From NCBI RefSeq assembly GCF_052857255.1, contig NC_135505.1, forward strand, positions 23,728,269 through 23,792,268: DNA of 64,000 nucleotides, read 5' to 3'. This document shows, in pieces, positions 1-11,392 of the stretch. The notes beneath the pieces are model-generated. The model saw only the letters and a program-made list of their open reading frames with translations, ran no database searches and was not told the origin of the DNA. The stretch's first letter is position 1; each line of letters opens with the position of its first letter. This DNA comes from Amblyomma americanum (taxonomy: Eukaryota; Arthropoda; Arachnida; Ixodida; Ixodidae). Position numbers and translations under genes: made by a program.

Positions 1-1416
1 GCAGCGGCTGCATAGGAGTGGCGTGTCGGCGAGGTGGGTTCTTTCGGCGCTGGCTTGCAGTGCAGGACAGAACGACCTGGCGAACATAACGGTACATCCC
101 ACGCCAGTAGTACCGATGTCGTATGCGGGTGAAGGTCTTAAAGAAGCCGGCATGGGCACACTGGGGATCATCGCGGTAGGAAGGGCAAATGAAGGAGCGC
201 AGATGGGCCGGAATGACAAGAAGCCACATGCGACCATCCGGAAGGTAGTTCCGGCGGCAAAGAATCTCGTTTCTTTTGGCGAAATGGTGGGACTGACCAT
301 GGAGATCACGTGAAGGAGGTGAAAACGATTGGCCAGATAAGAAATCTAAGAGACAAGTGATCCATGGGTATTTGCGTTGCCCGGAAGCCATATCAGCGGG
401 CTCAAACATCAAAGAATGCAGAGCGGATATACAAGGCACTGCCTTAGATGGCACAGGGGAACGTGAGAGGTCATTAGCATCGGCATGTTTACGGCCGGAA
501 TGAAAAGCTGCGTGAATGTCGTACTCTTGGAGCTGCAGAGCCCAGCGCGCCAGTCGACCAGAGGGATCTTTCAAAGAGGACAACCAGCAGAGGGCGTGGT
601 GATCGATGACAACGTCAAAAGGGCACCTGTACAAGTAGGCGCAAAATTTTACTTTCGCCCAAAGGATGGCTAAACACTCCATCTCGGTGACAGAATAGTT
701 AGCTTCAGCTTTTGTGAGTGTCCGGTCGGAGTAAGCGACAACGTATTCGTCAAAGCCTTGCTTGCGCTGAGCGAGTACTGCACCGAGGCCGAAGCCGTTG
801 GCATCGGTGTGGAGTTCCGCCGGAGGACGAAGGGCGAAATGACGCAGAATTGGCGGAGTGGTCAGGAGGCGACGGAGTGTTGTAAACGCTTCATCACAGG
901 CTGGCGACTAGGCCGAAAGGTCGTGGGCGGAAAGGATCTTGGTCAGGGGGTCGATGATAGTAGCGAAATTGCGGACAAAGCGGCCTAAATAGAGCAGAAG
1001 CCGACGAAGCTGCGGAGGTCTTTTACAGAAGTGGGCTGCGGAAATTCTGCCACACCTCGCAACTTGGCCGGGTCCGGGAGAACGCCATTCTCCGACACAA
1101 GATGTCCGAGACTGGTGAGCTGCCGAGCTCCGAAGCGGCACTTTTTTAAATTGAGTTGGAGGCCAGCGTCGGGCAGGCAGCGAAGAACAGTCTCAAGGCG
1201 CTGGAGGTGAGACGAAAAATTCGACTAAAAGATCACAACGTCGTCTATGTAACAAAGGCCTGTGTGCCATTTGAGCCCGCATAGTAGGTTGTCCATCACG
1301 CGCTCGAATGCGGCGGGTGCATAGCAGAGGCCGATGGGCATGACATTAAATTCATAGAGCTCGTCGGGTGTGACGAATGCAGTTTGCGATCGGCCTCTGC
1401 CATCGGCACCTGCCAG
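1..1416 (-). mobile_element. Ty3/gypsy retrotransposon, 3' coding part (RT end, RNase H, start of integrase), decayed
   Basis: On the minus strand this is the downstream half of a Ty3/gypsy pol gene. At 1225-1419 the translation carries the RT segment FNVMPIGLCYAPAAFERVMD followed by the catalytic YIDD box. Further on, other frames give a palm/thumb segment (RRFVRNFATIIDPLTKIL at about 960-1010), RNase H motifs ([11 protein letters not shown] near 780-810 and [10 protein letters not shown] near 570-610) and, in the last 250 bases, integrase zinc-finger-like sequence. The order RT, RNase H, integrase is the normal Ty3/gypsy order. Frame changes are frequent, so it is a dead copy. The matching upstream half lies at 9337-11956; the two were separated by the 1417-9336 insertion. 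The element runs off the window at base 1. Confidence 0.85.
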
Positions 1417-1419
1417 CAT
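1225..1419 (-). pseudogene. Ty3/gypsy reverse transcriptase C-terminal fragment (YIDD box)
   Basis: A 64-codon open stretch contains RT motif 4 (MPIGLCYAPAAFERVMD) and motif 5 (YIDDVVIF), the polymerase active site with both aspartates kept. Just upstream a different frame reads CWQVPMAEADR, which continues the GYWQ motif found at the other end of the 1417-9336 insertion. The shift between WQVPMAEADR and TAFVTPD shows at least one indel. Confidence 0.85.
1409..1416. repeat. Target-site duplication, left copy (CCTGCCAG)
   Basis: CCTGCCAG here and at 9337-9344 flank the 1417-9336 insertion as a perfect 8-bp direct repeat. In the gypsy RT coding sequence it corresponds to CTGGCAGG, in the codons of Tyr-Trp-Gln-Val, and only one copy fits the coding frame. 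Confidence 0.8.
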
Positions 1420-1432
1420 AGGTCGGCGAACT

Positions 1433-1815
1433 CACTCAGGAGTGGACTAACACGGGCTCAATCACGCTCATTTCAGATCATGATCAGAGTCGTGAGTGAG
1501 TCCGGACTCGCGTTCAGACCACGATCTGAGTCGTGAGTGAGTCTAGACTCACGTTCAGATCATTGTCTGAGTCTTGAGGCTGGACTCACATTAGGATCAT
1601 GATCTGAATAGCGGTGAGTCCTGGCTCACATTCAGATCACGATCTGAGTCGTGACAAGCCCGGGCTCACATTCAGGTCACGATCTGAGTCGTGAGTGCGT
1701 CTGGACTCACATTCAGATCATAGTCTAAGTCGTGAGTCTGGACTCACGTTCAGATCATGATCTGAGTCATGGTGAGTTCTGGCTCACATTCAGATCACGA
1801 TCTGAGTCGTGATGA
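1433..1815. repeat. Left subterminal tandem repeats (GTGAGTC ... CAGATCATGATCTGAGTC)
   Basis: The stretch consists of about seven diverged units. Each combines a palindrome of the form CAGATCATGATCTG with GTGAGTC and GGACTCAC. They sit just inside the left end of the 1417-9336 element and mirror the GAGTC-rich block at its right end. Confidence 0.85.
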
Positions 1816-2585
1816 GTAAGGCCAGTGAATCTGTGGTGCCGATTATGCTTCTGGTCGAGATAATCATGTACAGCAGTTTCATATCAGTATTGCAATTTCA
1901 TATTTTATTTCTGTGGTTCTTGCATCCGCGAGAAAAGTTTATTAGTCGCAGCGCTCGGTCTCGTTGGATATTAGCTCTGGCTTGCTATATCGCAGGGGAT
2001 TCGTGGGATATTAAAGCGGCAGCTAACGGTTCGCGCTGCCTACAGGGTTCTGGGAATAAACTGGGAATCGTACTGGATGATCTCAACGCGCTCCGAAGGC
2101 CGCGCGGCAGACCGCGCAACCGCGGCAGAAAAATGGTGAGTCCCTGTGCATACATCGAGCAGATGGGCCTTACGTCTCGCTTCGTTACCGCCAGGACGCT
2201 GTGTGTGTGCAGAATTTTATATGTAGTGTTTCTATGTTGCTGGGCACTCGAGCGTGGTTATAATTGAGACAGTGCCTGGAGACTCGCACGCAAGCAGTGC
2301 AAACTTCGCGATACTTTAATAGCTGAAAATCTTGTATCAATCGGGTTGTGAAGAAAAAAGCTTATTTTTTTGGGTCATTTTAGGTTTTTCGTGCCCTTTT
2401 TTGACGCAAGAGGCAATTTACTACATTCGCTACAAGCGGTCGTATTTGCGCGCGACGTGAAGTGCTAAAATGCGTAAAATTTTCATGAGCATTAGTAATG
2501 ACAATCTGCAGTGAAGAAATTTCTAATCACTTATTCTTGTAGCAACATAGCATAATTGGCGAGTTGGTATCGCATCTTAAGGAAC

Positions 2586-2658
2586 GAAACAGTGCAACTA
2601 AAACGAAGGTTGTCCGTGTATCTCCTTGTCTGGTCCTTCGCTTTAGTTGCGCTGTTTC
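2586..2658. repeat. Short inverted repeat resembling a Penelope 3' tail
   Basis: Two 24-bp arms (2586-2609 and 2635-2658) are inverted copies with two differences, around a 25-nt loop. The motif GCGCAACTAAAGCGAAGG plus a loop reading TTGTCCGTGTATCTCC resembles the terminal sequence of the Penelope-like elements elsewhere in the window. Confidence 0.6.
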
Positions 2659-3142
2659 TTTTGTCTGGTGGTGTTTGATACCTTATAAACTCTGGAAGGT
2701 CTTCAACCAAGTCTTTTTAGTATGAAACCCAACGTCTCGAAGCCGGCTCAGCTCATTCCTGGCGATGACCGGGATCTGTGATTTGCGTCCTTTAAGTATG
2801 CATGGTGAGGCAGCAAGGGGCCGAAAGAAGGAAAGTGGAAGGGTGCGGGAGGGAGAGAAAACATCTACACTGAGGGCTAAGGCTGTGAGTCACGCTGCCG
2901 GGCTGCGCAGTGCTGGTCGATGGTGCCTTTTGTTCTTTTCTTGCCCTCTCTGCTGTTGACGTTGTTTGGGGTCGTTTTAATGTGCCAAGGTTCAAGTATG
3001 AGACTCTTTTGGTAATTTGTTTCAGTTCCGAGGATGGTGGTTACCTCGAAGCTGATTCTATGGTCTGAGACTTCGCAATGTGTTCTGCTGCCATGCTGCG
3101 GATGCCGTTTTTGTGTTGCAGAGTAGGCAACATGCATTGTAT

Positions 3143-3680
3143 TTAGCGCCTTCTATAATATAGCGCGTAGTTTCGAAACGAAAAACTTCGATTACCGACG
3201 GAAGTTTCGCACTGTTGTTCGAAAAGGAAGGGAGGAGATTTCTCTATCTGTATGAGAGGGAAGATGTTGAGCTTTCCAAAGAATCCAAAATTCCAACTGA
3301 CTCTAGGGCGCCATGGTCGCTTCCCCTCAGCAGCACTGGTCGCTAGCTTATCCAAAATAAATACTCGCTCTCTCCCCTTGTGCGTTGAGAACGGGGGCAA
3401 CACCCTCTAGAGAACAGAGCGTGTTGGAAAGGGTGCGAATGTCAGGAGCAGGTCGAGACAGCCAGAATGCACCACTGTACCCTTTCGACTACACTCGATC
3501 TCGAAAGCCGATGGGGCTTCAGGTTCACGCAGACTAAGGGGCACCCCCTGTCTCCTTTTATAAAAAGAATGCAATGAAGGGCGACTGACTCATCTTCCCT
3601 CGCGCTAACTCTTTATGTTGGCAGAGCAGGAAATGAAAATGCAGTCTGTGAATGGTGGTTTTTGGTTACAAGTAGTTTCC
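3143..3680. repeat. Copy A of a diverged direct repeat
   Basis: Segments such as TTCGAAAAGG, GAGGGAAGATG, GGGCGACTGACT and CTCGCGCTAAC occur in the same order and similar spacing at 5373-5745. No coding potential was recognised; both copies lie inside the 1417-9336 insertion. Confidence 0.6.
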
Positions 3681-3768
3681 TGTGAGTCAACTTACCTGCA
3701 AGATATTTGATAGCTCACTTGCCGTGGCTGACATCACTTTTTTCCTTCTTGTATTTTTTGCAAGAATA

Positions 3769-3870
3769 AACCACTACTACTACTACTACTACTACTGCTA
3801 CTACTACTACTACTACTACTGTTACTACTACTACTACTACCACTGTTACTACTACTGCTATTACTACATC
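3769..3870. repeat. (TAC)n/(CTA)n microsatellite
   Basis: About 30 imperfect trinucleotide units, interrupted by GCTAC and GTTAC variants. The tyrosine-rich and valine-rich reading frames here are products of this repeat. Confidence 0.95.
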
Positions 3871-4225
3871 GACGGAGCACAGCAGAGGCACCTGTGCTCG
3901 TCGTCTTCTCTTTTGTGTGTTGTTCACGTAGAGCCTTGTTTAAAAATTAACGTGCACAACCAACTAGCCCGGCATTATACGTTAAACAAGAAACGCATGT
4001 CGGAGTTTCCACAAAACATGAAAACATGATTGCGCAAAAATAAGCGGGACACATAAGCTATATACCTTTAATGGTATGACGCGACAGCGTCAATGACCCC
4101 CTAAGCGGTTTACTTCACACACAGCCACTGTTATTTGTTTATAATCAAGTCTATCACTTTTATCACAACGCATTTTCCCAATTCTTGTCCTCAAGCTCAT
4201 CCACACTGCAGTTTACACACATAAT

Positions 4226-4560
4226 TTCATTTCATTTCATTTTATTACGTTAAAGACCCACGTGGGGTATTACATAAAGGGTGGGTACATATATTTTGCT
4301 CAGCAAGTGTTAACACAATGAAACATGACTGGTAATATTATTGGCAAAGTTGGATGAGCACGTGATGGCTGCGATGTTGTTGGGTTGGTCGTTGCAGCCT
4401 GCTGCAGTACGGGAAGAAAATGAAGCGGCGAAGGTGGTAGTTCGGGCACGAGGTCATTTCATTTTGTTACCTTAAAGACCCACGAGGGGTATTACATAAA
4501 GGGTGGGTACATATATTTTTGGTGAGCAAGTGCTAACACAACGAAATATGACTCTAATAT
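4226..4560. repeat. Two direct copies of a tick A/T-rich repeat
   Basis: The sequence TTAAAGACCCACGTGGGGTATTACATAAAGGGTGGGTACATATATTTT (quoted in pieces: TTAAAGACCCACG, GGGGTATTACATAAAG, GGTGGGTACATATATTTT) occurs at about 4250-4305 and again at about 4471-4526, each followed by GCAAGTG.TAACACAA. The pair is separated by about 130 bp of unrelated sequence. Confidence 0.75.
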
Positions 4561-5372
4561 TGCTCTAATCATTATCTCACTATTTATCACACTACTAAGC
4601 TTCAAAATAAGCCAGCATCACACACACACCACCCCCCTTTGTACCTCAATCAAGTCAACATGCCTACCTGGCCTAGTGTGTGAAAAGACAGACTTTAAAC
4701 TGGAGTGGCGCTTCCTCTCGGTGGCGTGCTTAGTCTTGCCACCTGTCTAGTGCTCAGCTGCTCTAGCCTTTTTATGAGATCTCTTCTGTGCAATTCCCGA
4801 AAAGCTTTGTAAATAGCTCATATAAATAGAACATAATTTCATGGTAATAAACACCTTGCTTAAAACAAAAAAAATGAGCCCACGTGGCCTGACTGACGTG
4901 CCTGACTGACAACCCAAGTGTCGTGTGTCTAAATCGAGACTAAAATTTAGGAAAATATGCATTAAATAAAATGTGTTATTTTATAAAATCAAGCCTTAGG
5001 AGTCATTCGCCGACCTTAAGTTCACATTGCAAGTCCTGAATTTCAATAATTTGCATTTGAGACACACACATGTGACGTCACGCGTTACATGGGTATTTCG
5101 CAGCACAAGCAGAGTTTTCCGCTGCGTTGGAGCCTTAACGCTGTGGCGTTAGAAAGGAAATAAATTGATGTTAAGCCTTCGAAAACTAGAGGAAAGTTAG
5201 ACGCATACACATCTGCCACGCTTAAGAAACCACAACCACGTGTATTCATTGAGAAAAACCACTGCTCACTGCACCATTTAAGGAAGCAACTATGAAAACA
5301 GTGAAAGCTCCATGGGGAGGATTAGGAATGCGAAAAAAGAAAATGGACAACTTGCAAAATATCGAGTGCATT

Positions 5373-5745
5373 CTACAATTTTCCAACCAAAACCCCTCTT
5401 CCGCAGACGGCAATCTCACATTTTTGTTCGAAAAGGGTGCGTGGGAGATGTTCCTTTATTTTTATCAGAGGGAAATTGCTGAACGGACACAATAGACCAG
5501 GGGTGCTAACGCGAGGAGTTTGTGGAAATAGGTACTGGTCAAGGGAATGCATCATTGTAACCATTCGACAACTTCCCCTTATACACACTCTCGAAAGCTG
5601 GTGGTTACCGTCGGGGCAGCCCCCCTGACCTCTTCGAAGAAGGATACAGTAGAGGGCGACTGACTGAACTCCCCTCGCGCTAACCCCTTCAATCAGCAGA
5701 GCAGAGAAAACAGGGTCTGTGAACGAGGGTTTCTAGTTGGAAGAA
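5373..5745. repeat. Copy B of the diverged direct repeat
   Basis: This partner of 3143-3680 shares the same ordered blocks, with many substitutions and indels, which suggests an old duplication or two insertions of one unclassified element. Confidence 0.6.
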
Positions 5746-7119
5746 ACCTTCCTCTAATCTTTTCTGGAATTCTGCAAGTTGTCCATGCAGGGAGAGCTAG
5801 AAGGCCGTGCATCATGTGATGACGCCAACGATGGAACTGCCGCTCAGCTTCCAGAGCAGCCACGGAGCTATGCTTATATTCCGATTTGTTAGGCCGGCCT
5901 CTAGAGGGGTGTGGTGATGATTTTTCCACCACGGCTCGTTTACCAGGCGACACGTTCCGAACCAGAACTGAGAATGTTTTAACTATGCACAAGGCTCTTA
6001 AAAAATTCCCAGAGCACATGGTATGCTTTTCAGCATAAGACGCCTATGAAGCTACTATGGTTATCTGGGCTTATAATAAGGCTGTCGTTACCCTGTACAA
6101 AGATTTTCAGGTTTGCTGGCATTGTAATTCTTACTACATGGTTTTTTTTTTGCCTTCGGAGGATTGGCACAACCTATGAATTTTTCCACGGCAGTGAAAA
6201 CGATCGTGCAGGGGCGGCATGGGCCACTCTTGAACGGGGCGATTGGAGTGGCGCCCCCCTCCCATTCTTTTCGAGCCAATCGCCGACCTTCGCGCTTTTT
6301 CCACAGCTTCGCGATCGCACAAATAAGGCAAAGCAAGACAAAGAAGCTACAAACATGAGCACTGCTCTCGCACTCCACTCGTCCGCATTTAAAAAAATAA
6401 CCAGTTTCACTGCACCCAAACCCTCATTGTCAGTAAACTTTCCGACAGTGCCACCGCCTCCTTTTAGATAAAGCAAAAATGCGAACGCCTGAACATAACA
6501 TTTTCGCCCAAACTTCAGAGGAGCAAATACGTGAAATCCAACATCAACGCCATTGGTGTCTGCTTGACCCATCCGCTTTTTTGGTCTCAGGACGAGCATA
6601 CAAACTGCTGGCGTGTTTTTTGTTCATTTCACTATTCAGTTTCTATTGTTTTTAAATTACTCGGCTGGATAGCAGGGCTGCTGTTTGGAATCTAACACAG
6701 GTAATGACACTTAATTTTTCGCGTCTAGCGTTCATTTAGCGGTAACAACAACTTGTTCCAGTTAGATATATTGTCAATGTGGAGACACGTATTGGGAAGA
6801 GAGCCAAGCAATGGCCCAGGCGGGCTGTGCTCGAGTTCCCGCAGCAGTGACTCAATACCACTCGAAACGCACAACTGCACTACTCAATCCTATGATCTTA
6901 CTATCTCACGGAGCCGCTGGCTTGTGCGTTTAGTTTTTTTTTTCCTCTAGCGGCAAAGTCTGTAGTCCTCAATAGCCAGCTAGCTGAGACGAGTAATGCA
7001 AGTCAATGTTAATGGTGTTAAAAAGCATCAGTTGGCCTACTTCGGTCGTTTTTTTTTTTTGTTCGATTTAAATCGAAGACTCCGATTCCTACACGTAGCC
7101 TGTGTGTCGCTTAGGAACA

Positions 7120-7215
7120 CTGAACTACCATTACCATACCACACACAATACCATACCGTGCCATTCAATACAATTCCATACAACACCATACCTCATCATA
7201 CAATATCGTAATATT
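7120..7215. repeat. CCATA-like low-complexity repeat
   Basis: Imperfect units of the CCATACCA/AATACCATA type run for about 95 bases. No gene is seen. Confidence 0.7.
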
Positions 7216-8829
7216 ATAATCTTATGCAAGCAGTAATTAGTGATGTAATTTTATTGCATTTGCACAAACTTTAGGAGAGTAACTGGCATTTGAAATGCTT
7301 TCCAAGAGTAATTTTACCAAGTGTGCAACCGCTGCCCTTCGCGACCGCTCGCCAGTCTTCCGCGGCGCACTACCCTTTTGCATTGCATCACCTGAGGCTA
7401 TGGAGGCAACAGCCTATTTTAAAATACTGAGAGGGCGCTACGGGAAGGGGCGAACATGTGGTTAAACACGTCACTGTGCTGCAGACTGCAGCTCCGCCCC
7501 GATGCCACAATGAACGACTTCCATTGGACCAATCTGGCGGGATTTCAGACCCTGTTTTTGGGTAGTGTGTAAGAGCGATGCCCAGAGAGATCCCTCCTTG
7601 AAAGCGGAAGGTTCGTACGCTTCCATTTGCCCGCCGGGCAAGCGTTACGACGGCCACTTGTGCCCGGAAAGTGCCTTCGCCTGGTATCAAAAATCGCTCC
7701 CCTGTTCTCCCTTCGCCCAGCGGGGGTTGCCACGGGTGTATCACGAATGAAGAAGGGCTGATGGGTTACTTGTGACCCTCGGACAAAGCGCTTTCGGGCG
7801 CCAGGTCCATTTCACTTCCGACAAACGGAACTAGGATCCATTCTGACAAGTGCATACTCGAGTTTGCCTGTGCGGGACCAGTGATTTCGAGTCCGACGCG
7901 CGTACCGTACCTTGATTGCCCGCTCGGTCTCTATTATACGGCCCCATAGACACCGTGAGAGAGATCACAGCACCCCTGAAGGGAACTCGCCTTCCAGAGC
8001 GGTGTCACTGTTCACGTCATCGTGAGCGCACCGTGGCCCCTGAGCGCGCCGTGGCTCCTTGCTTGCTCCACGTCCACAAAGCAAGGTGATTGATTCTTTC
8101 GCTAGAGGAGGACCGCAATAAACAAATCTTTTGTGAACTAGAGCGCCTGTTCTGAGGAGCGCCTCTCTCTCCCTTGCGGAGGCTGTGCGCGCGCCGCATT
8201 GCTGCACAAGTGTGTATGTGTAGCCGTGGGGCATTAGGATCTTCGGTTATCTTGAATCTTGGACTCAAATCGTTTTTTCGCTGATCACACGCATGAAGCC
8301 ACAAATTTTACTCGTGTTCATGAAGTTCGGACAAGAAAACTCTAGAATATGCAACCCTGCCAATGAGGCTGAACCATAGACAATGTTTAGTACATTCGAA
8401 TCAGTGTGAAAGCAATACTTTTGGCTGCGTTGATGACTAATAGTGCTGCGGGACGGAGTGCTCGATCTAGGCCAGCTGCGGACACGCAAGAGACGACTTT
8501 CCTGTGGTTAGAACCACCTGAATAGTGCAAAATCGAGGGTGTAATAGATGCTCTAAAGACTGAAACAGCTCAATTGAAATTCGATAAGACTTATTCTAGA
8601 CCAAGGACAGCACAGAATAGAAACAAAAGAAGACCACAAGAAAAAAGAGAAAACATCCACAGAAGATTTGATTTATAACGTTGCTCAAAGTGGACAGTGA
8701 TTGGTAAAGTATTAGTCAAAACCATACAAAGTACTATAAGTAGAGCCCTATCAATTTAGCCTACGTTTAAATGCCCCTTTACGCCTAGCATGGGCCGTTG
8801 GGCGTACTAGATTCAGCCGTCCGATGTGT

Positions 8830-9310
8830 GAGATGATAGGAGTCGTGAGTCATGGTGAGCGTGGCGGAGTCATGAGATGGACGAGGGAGCTCAAATGAAT
8901 GAGGAAAGATGAGCCGTGGCTCCTCAGACGAAATGAATGAGGACAGTTGGGCCGTGAGTAGAATTCAGAGTGAGTCCAAATGAGACGTGAGTCAAAATGG
9001 GTGAGTCCAGGTGAGTCGTGAGTCGAAATGCGTGAGTGCAGAGGAGTCGTGAGTCTATATGAGTCGTGAACCGACATGAGCAAGTGAGTCCAAATGAGTC
9101 ACGAATTAGAATCAATGATTGAGCCCAGATTTGTGGGTCTGAGTGAGTTATGAGTCGTAGTGAGTGGTTCACCCTGGGTGATTAGTGAGTTTGAGTGAGC
9201 CAATTGAGTTGCTAGCCCAAGTGAGTTTGAGTTCATGAGTTCGATTGATCCCAGGCCTATGTGAGTGTGAGTACGAGTGAGCCTGTAGGTTGACCAAACT
9301 TTTTTGAGTG
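8830..9310. repeat. Right subterminal GAGTC-rich tandem repeats
   Basis: Dozens of GTGAGTC, GAGTCGTGAGTC and AATGAGT units are spaced 8-20 bases apart, with no strict period. The block lies just inside the right end of the 1417-9336 element. Confidence 0.85.
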
Positions 9311-9336
9311 AGCACTTGTGATTTTGCCGAGGTATG

Positions 9337-9344
9337 CCTGCCAG
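9337..9344. repeat. Target-site duplication, right copy (CCTGCCAG)
   Basis: This is the second copy of the 8-bp duplication, in the gypsy RT codons for GYWQ. Confidence 0.8.
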
Positions 9345-9695
9345 TAACCGGAGTGCAAGTCCAATGAAGTAAAGAACTCAGCGCCCTGCAGGCAATCGAG
9401 GGCACCGTCTATACGAGGGAGAGGGTAAACGTCCTTGAGTGTAATCTTGTTCAGTCGACGCGGTAGTAGACGCAGAACCGGATGGAACCGTCTTTTTTCT
9501 TGTTCAGGACCATCGGCGATGCCCACGGGCTGTGCGACGTCTGTATCACGTGGCGCTTGAGCATGTCGGTCACCTGCCCGTCAATGATGCGGCGCTCAGC
9601 GGCTGACACACGGTACGGACGTGAGCAAAAGGGGCATGGTTGCTAGTGTCAATACAGTGGGTAACGGCGGTCGTGCGGGCCAAGGAAGGTTGCTT
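9337..9695 (-). pseudogene. Ty3/gypsy reverse transcriptase N-terminal fragment
   Basis: Motifs in order are [33 protein letters not shown], the [20 protein letters not shown] segment and [10 protein letters not shown], where the first catalytic Asp is kept. Frames change between them. The coding stops at GYWQ because the 7.9 kb insertion begins there. Confidence 0.85.
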
Positions 9696-10511
9696 CTAAG
9701 CAAACGAAGCTTGAAAACGCTGCAGAACGGCGACAAGCTGGTCTCGTTGGGTAGACGTCAGGGTGGCGTCGAATGAACGGCGAAAAATGTCGACAGAAGA
9801 CGGATTAGTGATGGGAAAAGGCGTAATGGCGCTGACGTGAAGGCCGGCCGTGCTATCGACGAGGGGGTATGCTGAGGCGAGATCGAGCAACGCAACATTA
9901 CCAAGGGATTGGCCGCGGAGTAAAGTGGTATGGCAGGAGAATGGGCTGGCCATACAAATAGCGCTTGAGCCACGAATAATTCTGAGCACGGCATGAGGCA
10001 TCAAAACAGATTTCTGGTCGGCGCATCGTAAAGAGGGCGTATAAGTGACACTTGCGTCGCAGAGAGCAGCACAAGAAAGAGGCACCAGCACTGAAGAGAA
10101 AGGCGGAACGTCTGTGTCCTCTGAGACAACCACAATAGCGGCAGCAGCACCGGGTACGCCCAAGGCAGCGTCAGTGAAAGGCGATAACTCAAGCTGAGGA
10201 CGGGCGCAGTCAATAACGGCGTGATGTGTGGAGAGGAAGTCCCAACCAAGAATAACGTCGTGAGATGAGCGGGCGAGGACGATGAACTCTATTGTGTTGG
10301 GAACGTTCTCGGTAAGCAGGCGGGCGGTGCAGGGGGCTAACGGTCGAAATTCCTGAGCGTTGGCGGTGCGGAAAGAAACGGCAGGAAGAGGCGTCGTCAC
10401 TTTTTTGAGTCTGGTACAGAGGGTGTGACTGAGAACGAATACGGCTGCGCCAGTGTCAATAAGTGTTTCGACGGCGACTCGCTCAATGAAGAAGGTATTA
10501 TTGACAGACAC
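9696..10511 (-). pseudogene. Ty3/gypsy retropepsin (aspartic protease) region
   Basis: A 271-codon open frame contains the active-site motif LIDTGAAVFVLS near its start and the flap/ILGxDFL region as HDVILGWDFLSTHHA about 75 residues later, which are hallmarks of a retroviral-type aspartic protease that cleaves the polyprotein. The C-terminal part leads into RT. The frame is intact over this stretch although its neighbours are broken, so it is labelled as part of a dead element. Confidence 0.85.
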
Positions 10512-10878
10512 AGAAACCGGTCTTGAGTGAGTCGCTGGCGCCGCAGTTCTTGCCTCCGGAACTGCGGCCGTTAGTTTTCCGCGTGGACGGCGGGTTGGCG
10601 GCGGAGGAACGGAGAACTGGAACGGCGGCCAGGAGACGGCGAGCGGTGGGAGAGCAGATGGTAACCAGGAGATGAATCCTGAGGCGGCGCATGTAAGGCA
10701 GGCGAGGATGACGGTGGCAGGTCGTACATCGGCTCACCCCTATAATCGTAAAGACGGTGGTCACGACTGCGACACAAACCAACCACGTGGCCAGCGACGC
10801 CACAGGCGTAGCATATAGGGCGGTTGTCTTGTGTGCGCCAGGGGTTGAGTATCGGCGGCTGTGATCAGGGGCGGTCAA
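10498..10878 (-). pseudogene. Gag nucleocapsid region with CCHC zinc knuckle
   Basis: The codons at 10773-10812 read CYACGVAGHVVGLC, a perfect CX2CX4HX4C zinc knuckle that binds RNA in Gag. The rest is proline/serine-rich linker before the protease. Confidence 0.85.
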
Positions 10879-10984
10879 CCGGACAGTAACGTGCGGTTGC
10901 AGGTCGCTGGGGCTCTAACTACCGGGTAGGTGGCCTGTAAACAGGGGCAGCAGGTGAGGGCCGCGACCGCACCACGGCATCGGC

Positions 10985-11392
10985 TTACGTCAGCGGAGAC
11001 GCGATAAGGGGTGGCTGAGGACGAGGTGGCAGGACTTCAGAGGCCTGCTCCTCGATGACACGCTGTCGGTTGGGAGTGAGCGACGGCGCAGGCGGAGGCG
11101 GGCAGGTAGAAAAAGATAGCTGGCGTGTGACTTCCTCACGTACAAACTGCTGGATGCGCTGGAGGAGCGACTGTTGTTCCAGAGCACCATCCCCTGGAAA
11201 AGCCAAGCTAGAAAGTGTGGCCTCCTGAAAGCCAGCACGCCGGGTATAAAGGCGCTGTTTGCGCAGCTCATCGAAGCTTTGGCAGTAGTCGATGACACCG
11301 GAGACAGTCTGGGGATCCTTGGCGATGAGCATCTGGAAGGCATCATCCTCAATGCCTTTCATAATATGTTTGATCTTGTCGACCTCGCTCAC
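10985..11392 (-). pseudogene. Gag capsid, C-terminal part
   Basis: The 135-codon frame begins SEVDKIKHIMKGIEDDAFQM and continues DPQTVSGVIDYCQSFDELRK, typical of Ty3/gypsy gag in arthropods. Its last part is rich in proline. Confidence 0.75.

Larger units (their letters stand above)
1417..9336. mobile_element. 7.9 kb DNA-transposon-like insertion with GAGTC-rich subterminal repeats
   Basis: The insertion is bounded by the 8-bp duplication CCTGCCAG. Its ends are short imperfect inverted repeats: the left end reads CATAGGTCGGCGAACTCAC and the right end, reverse-complemented, reads CATACCTCGGCAAAATCAC. Next to each end lie several hundred bases of degenerate tandem sequence built on GTGAGTC/GACTCAC (1433-1815 and 8830-9310). 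An 8-bp duplication is usual for hAT and P superfamilies, and a CA start recalls P elements, but I found no transposase inside, so the superfamily is inference. The interior holds a (TAC)n microsatellite, a diverged 0.4-0.5 kb direct repeat, a Penelope-tail hairpin and a short A/T-rich tick repeat. It could be a non-autonomous or decayed element swollen by secondary insertions. Confidence 0.7.

Noticed and set aside
1809..2267. 152-codon plus-strand frame
   Set aside because: No recognisable domain and no coding neighbours; it lies in the interior of the transposon-like insertion.
3682..4029. 115-codon frame rich in tyrosine
   Set aside because: It is produced by the (TAC)n microsatellite.
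7388..7750. Overlapping frames on both strands near 7.4-7.7 kb
   Set aside because: Moderately GC-rich sequence gives open frames on both strands; no motif supports either.
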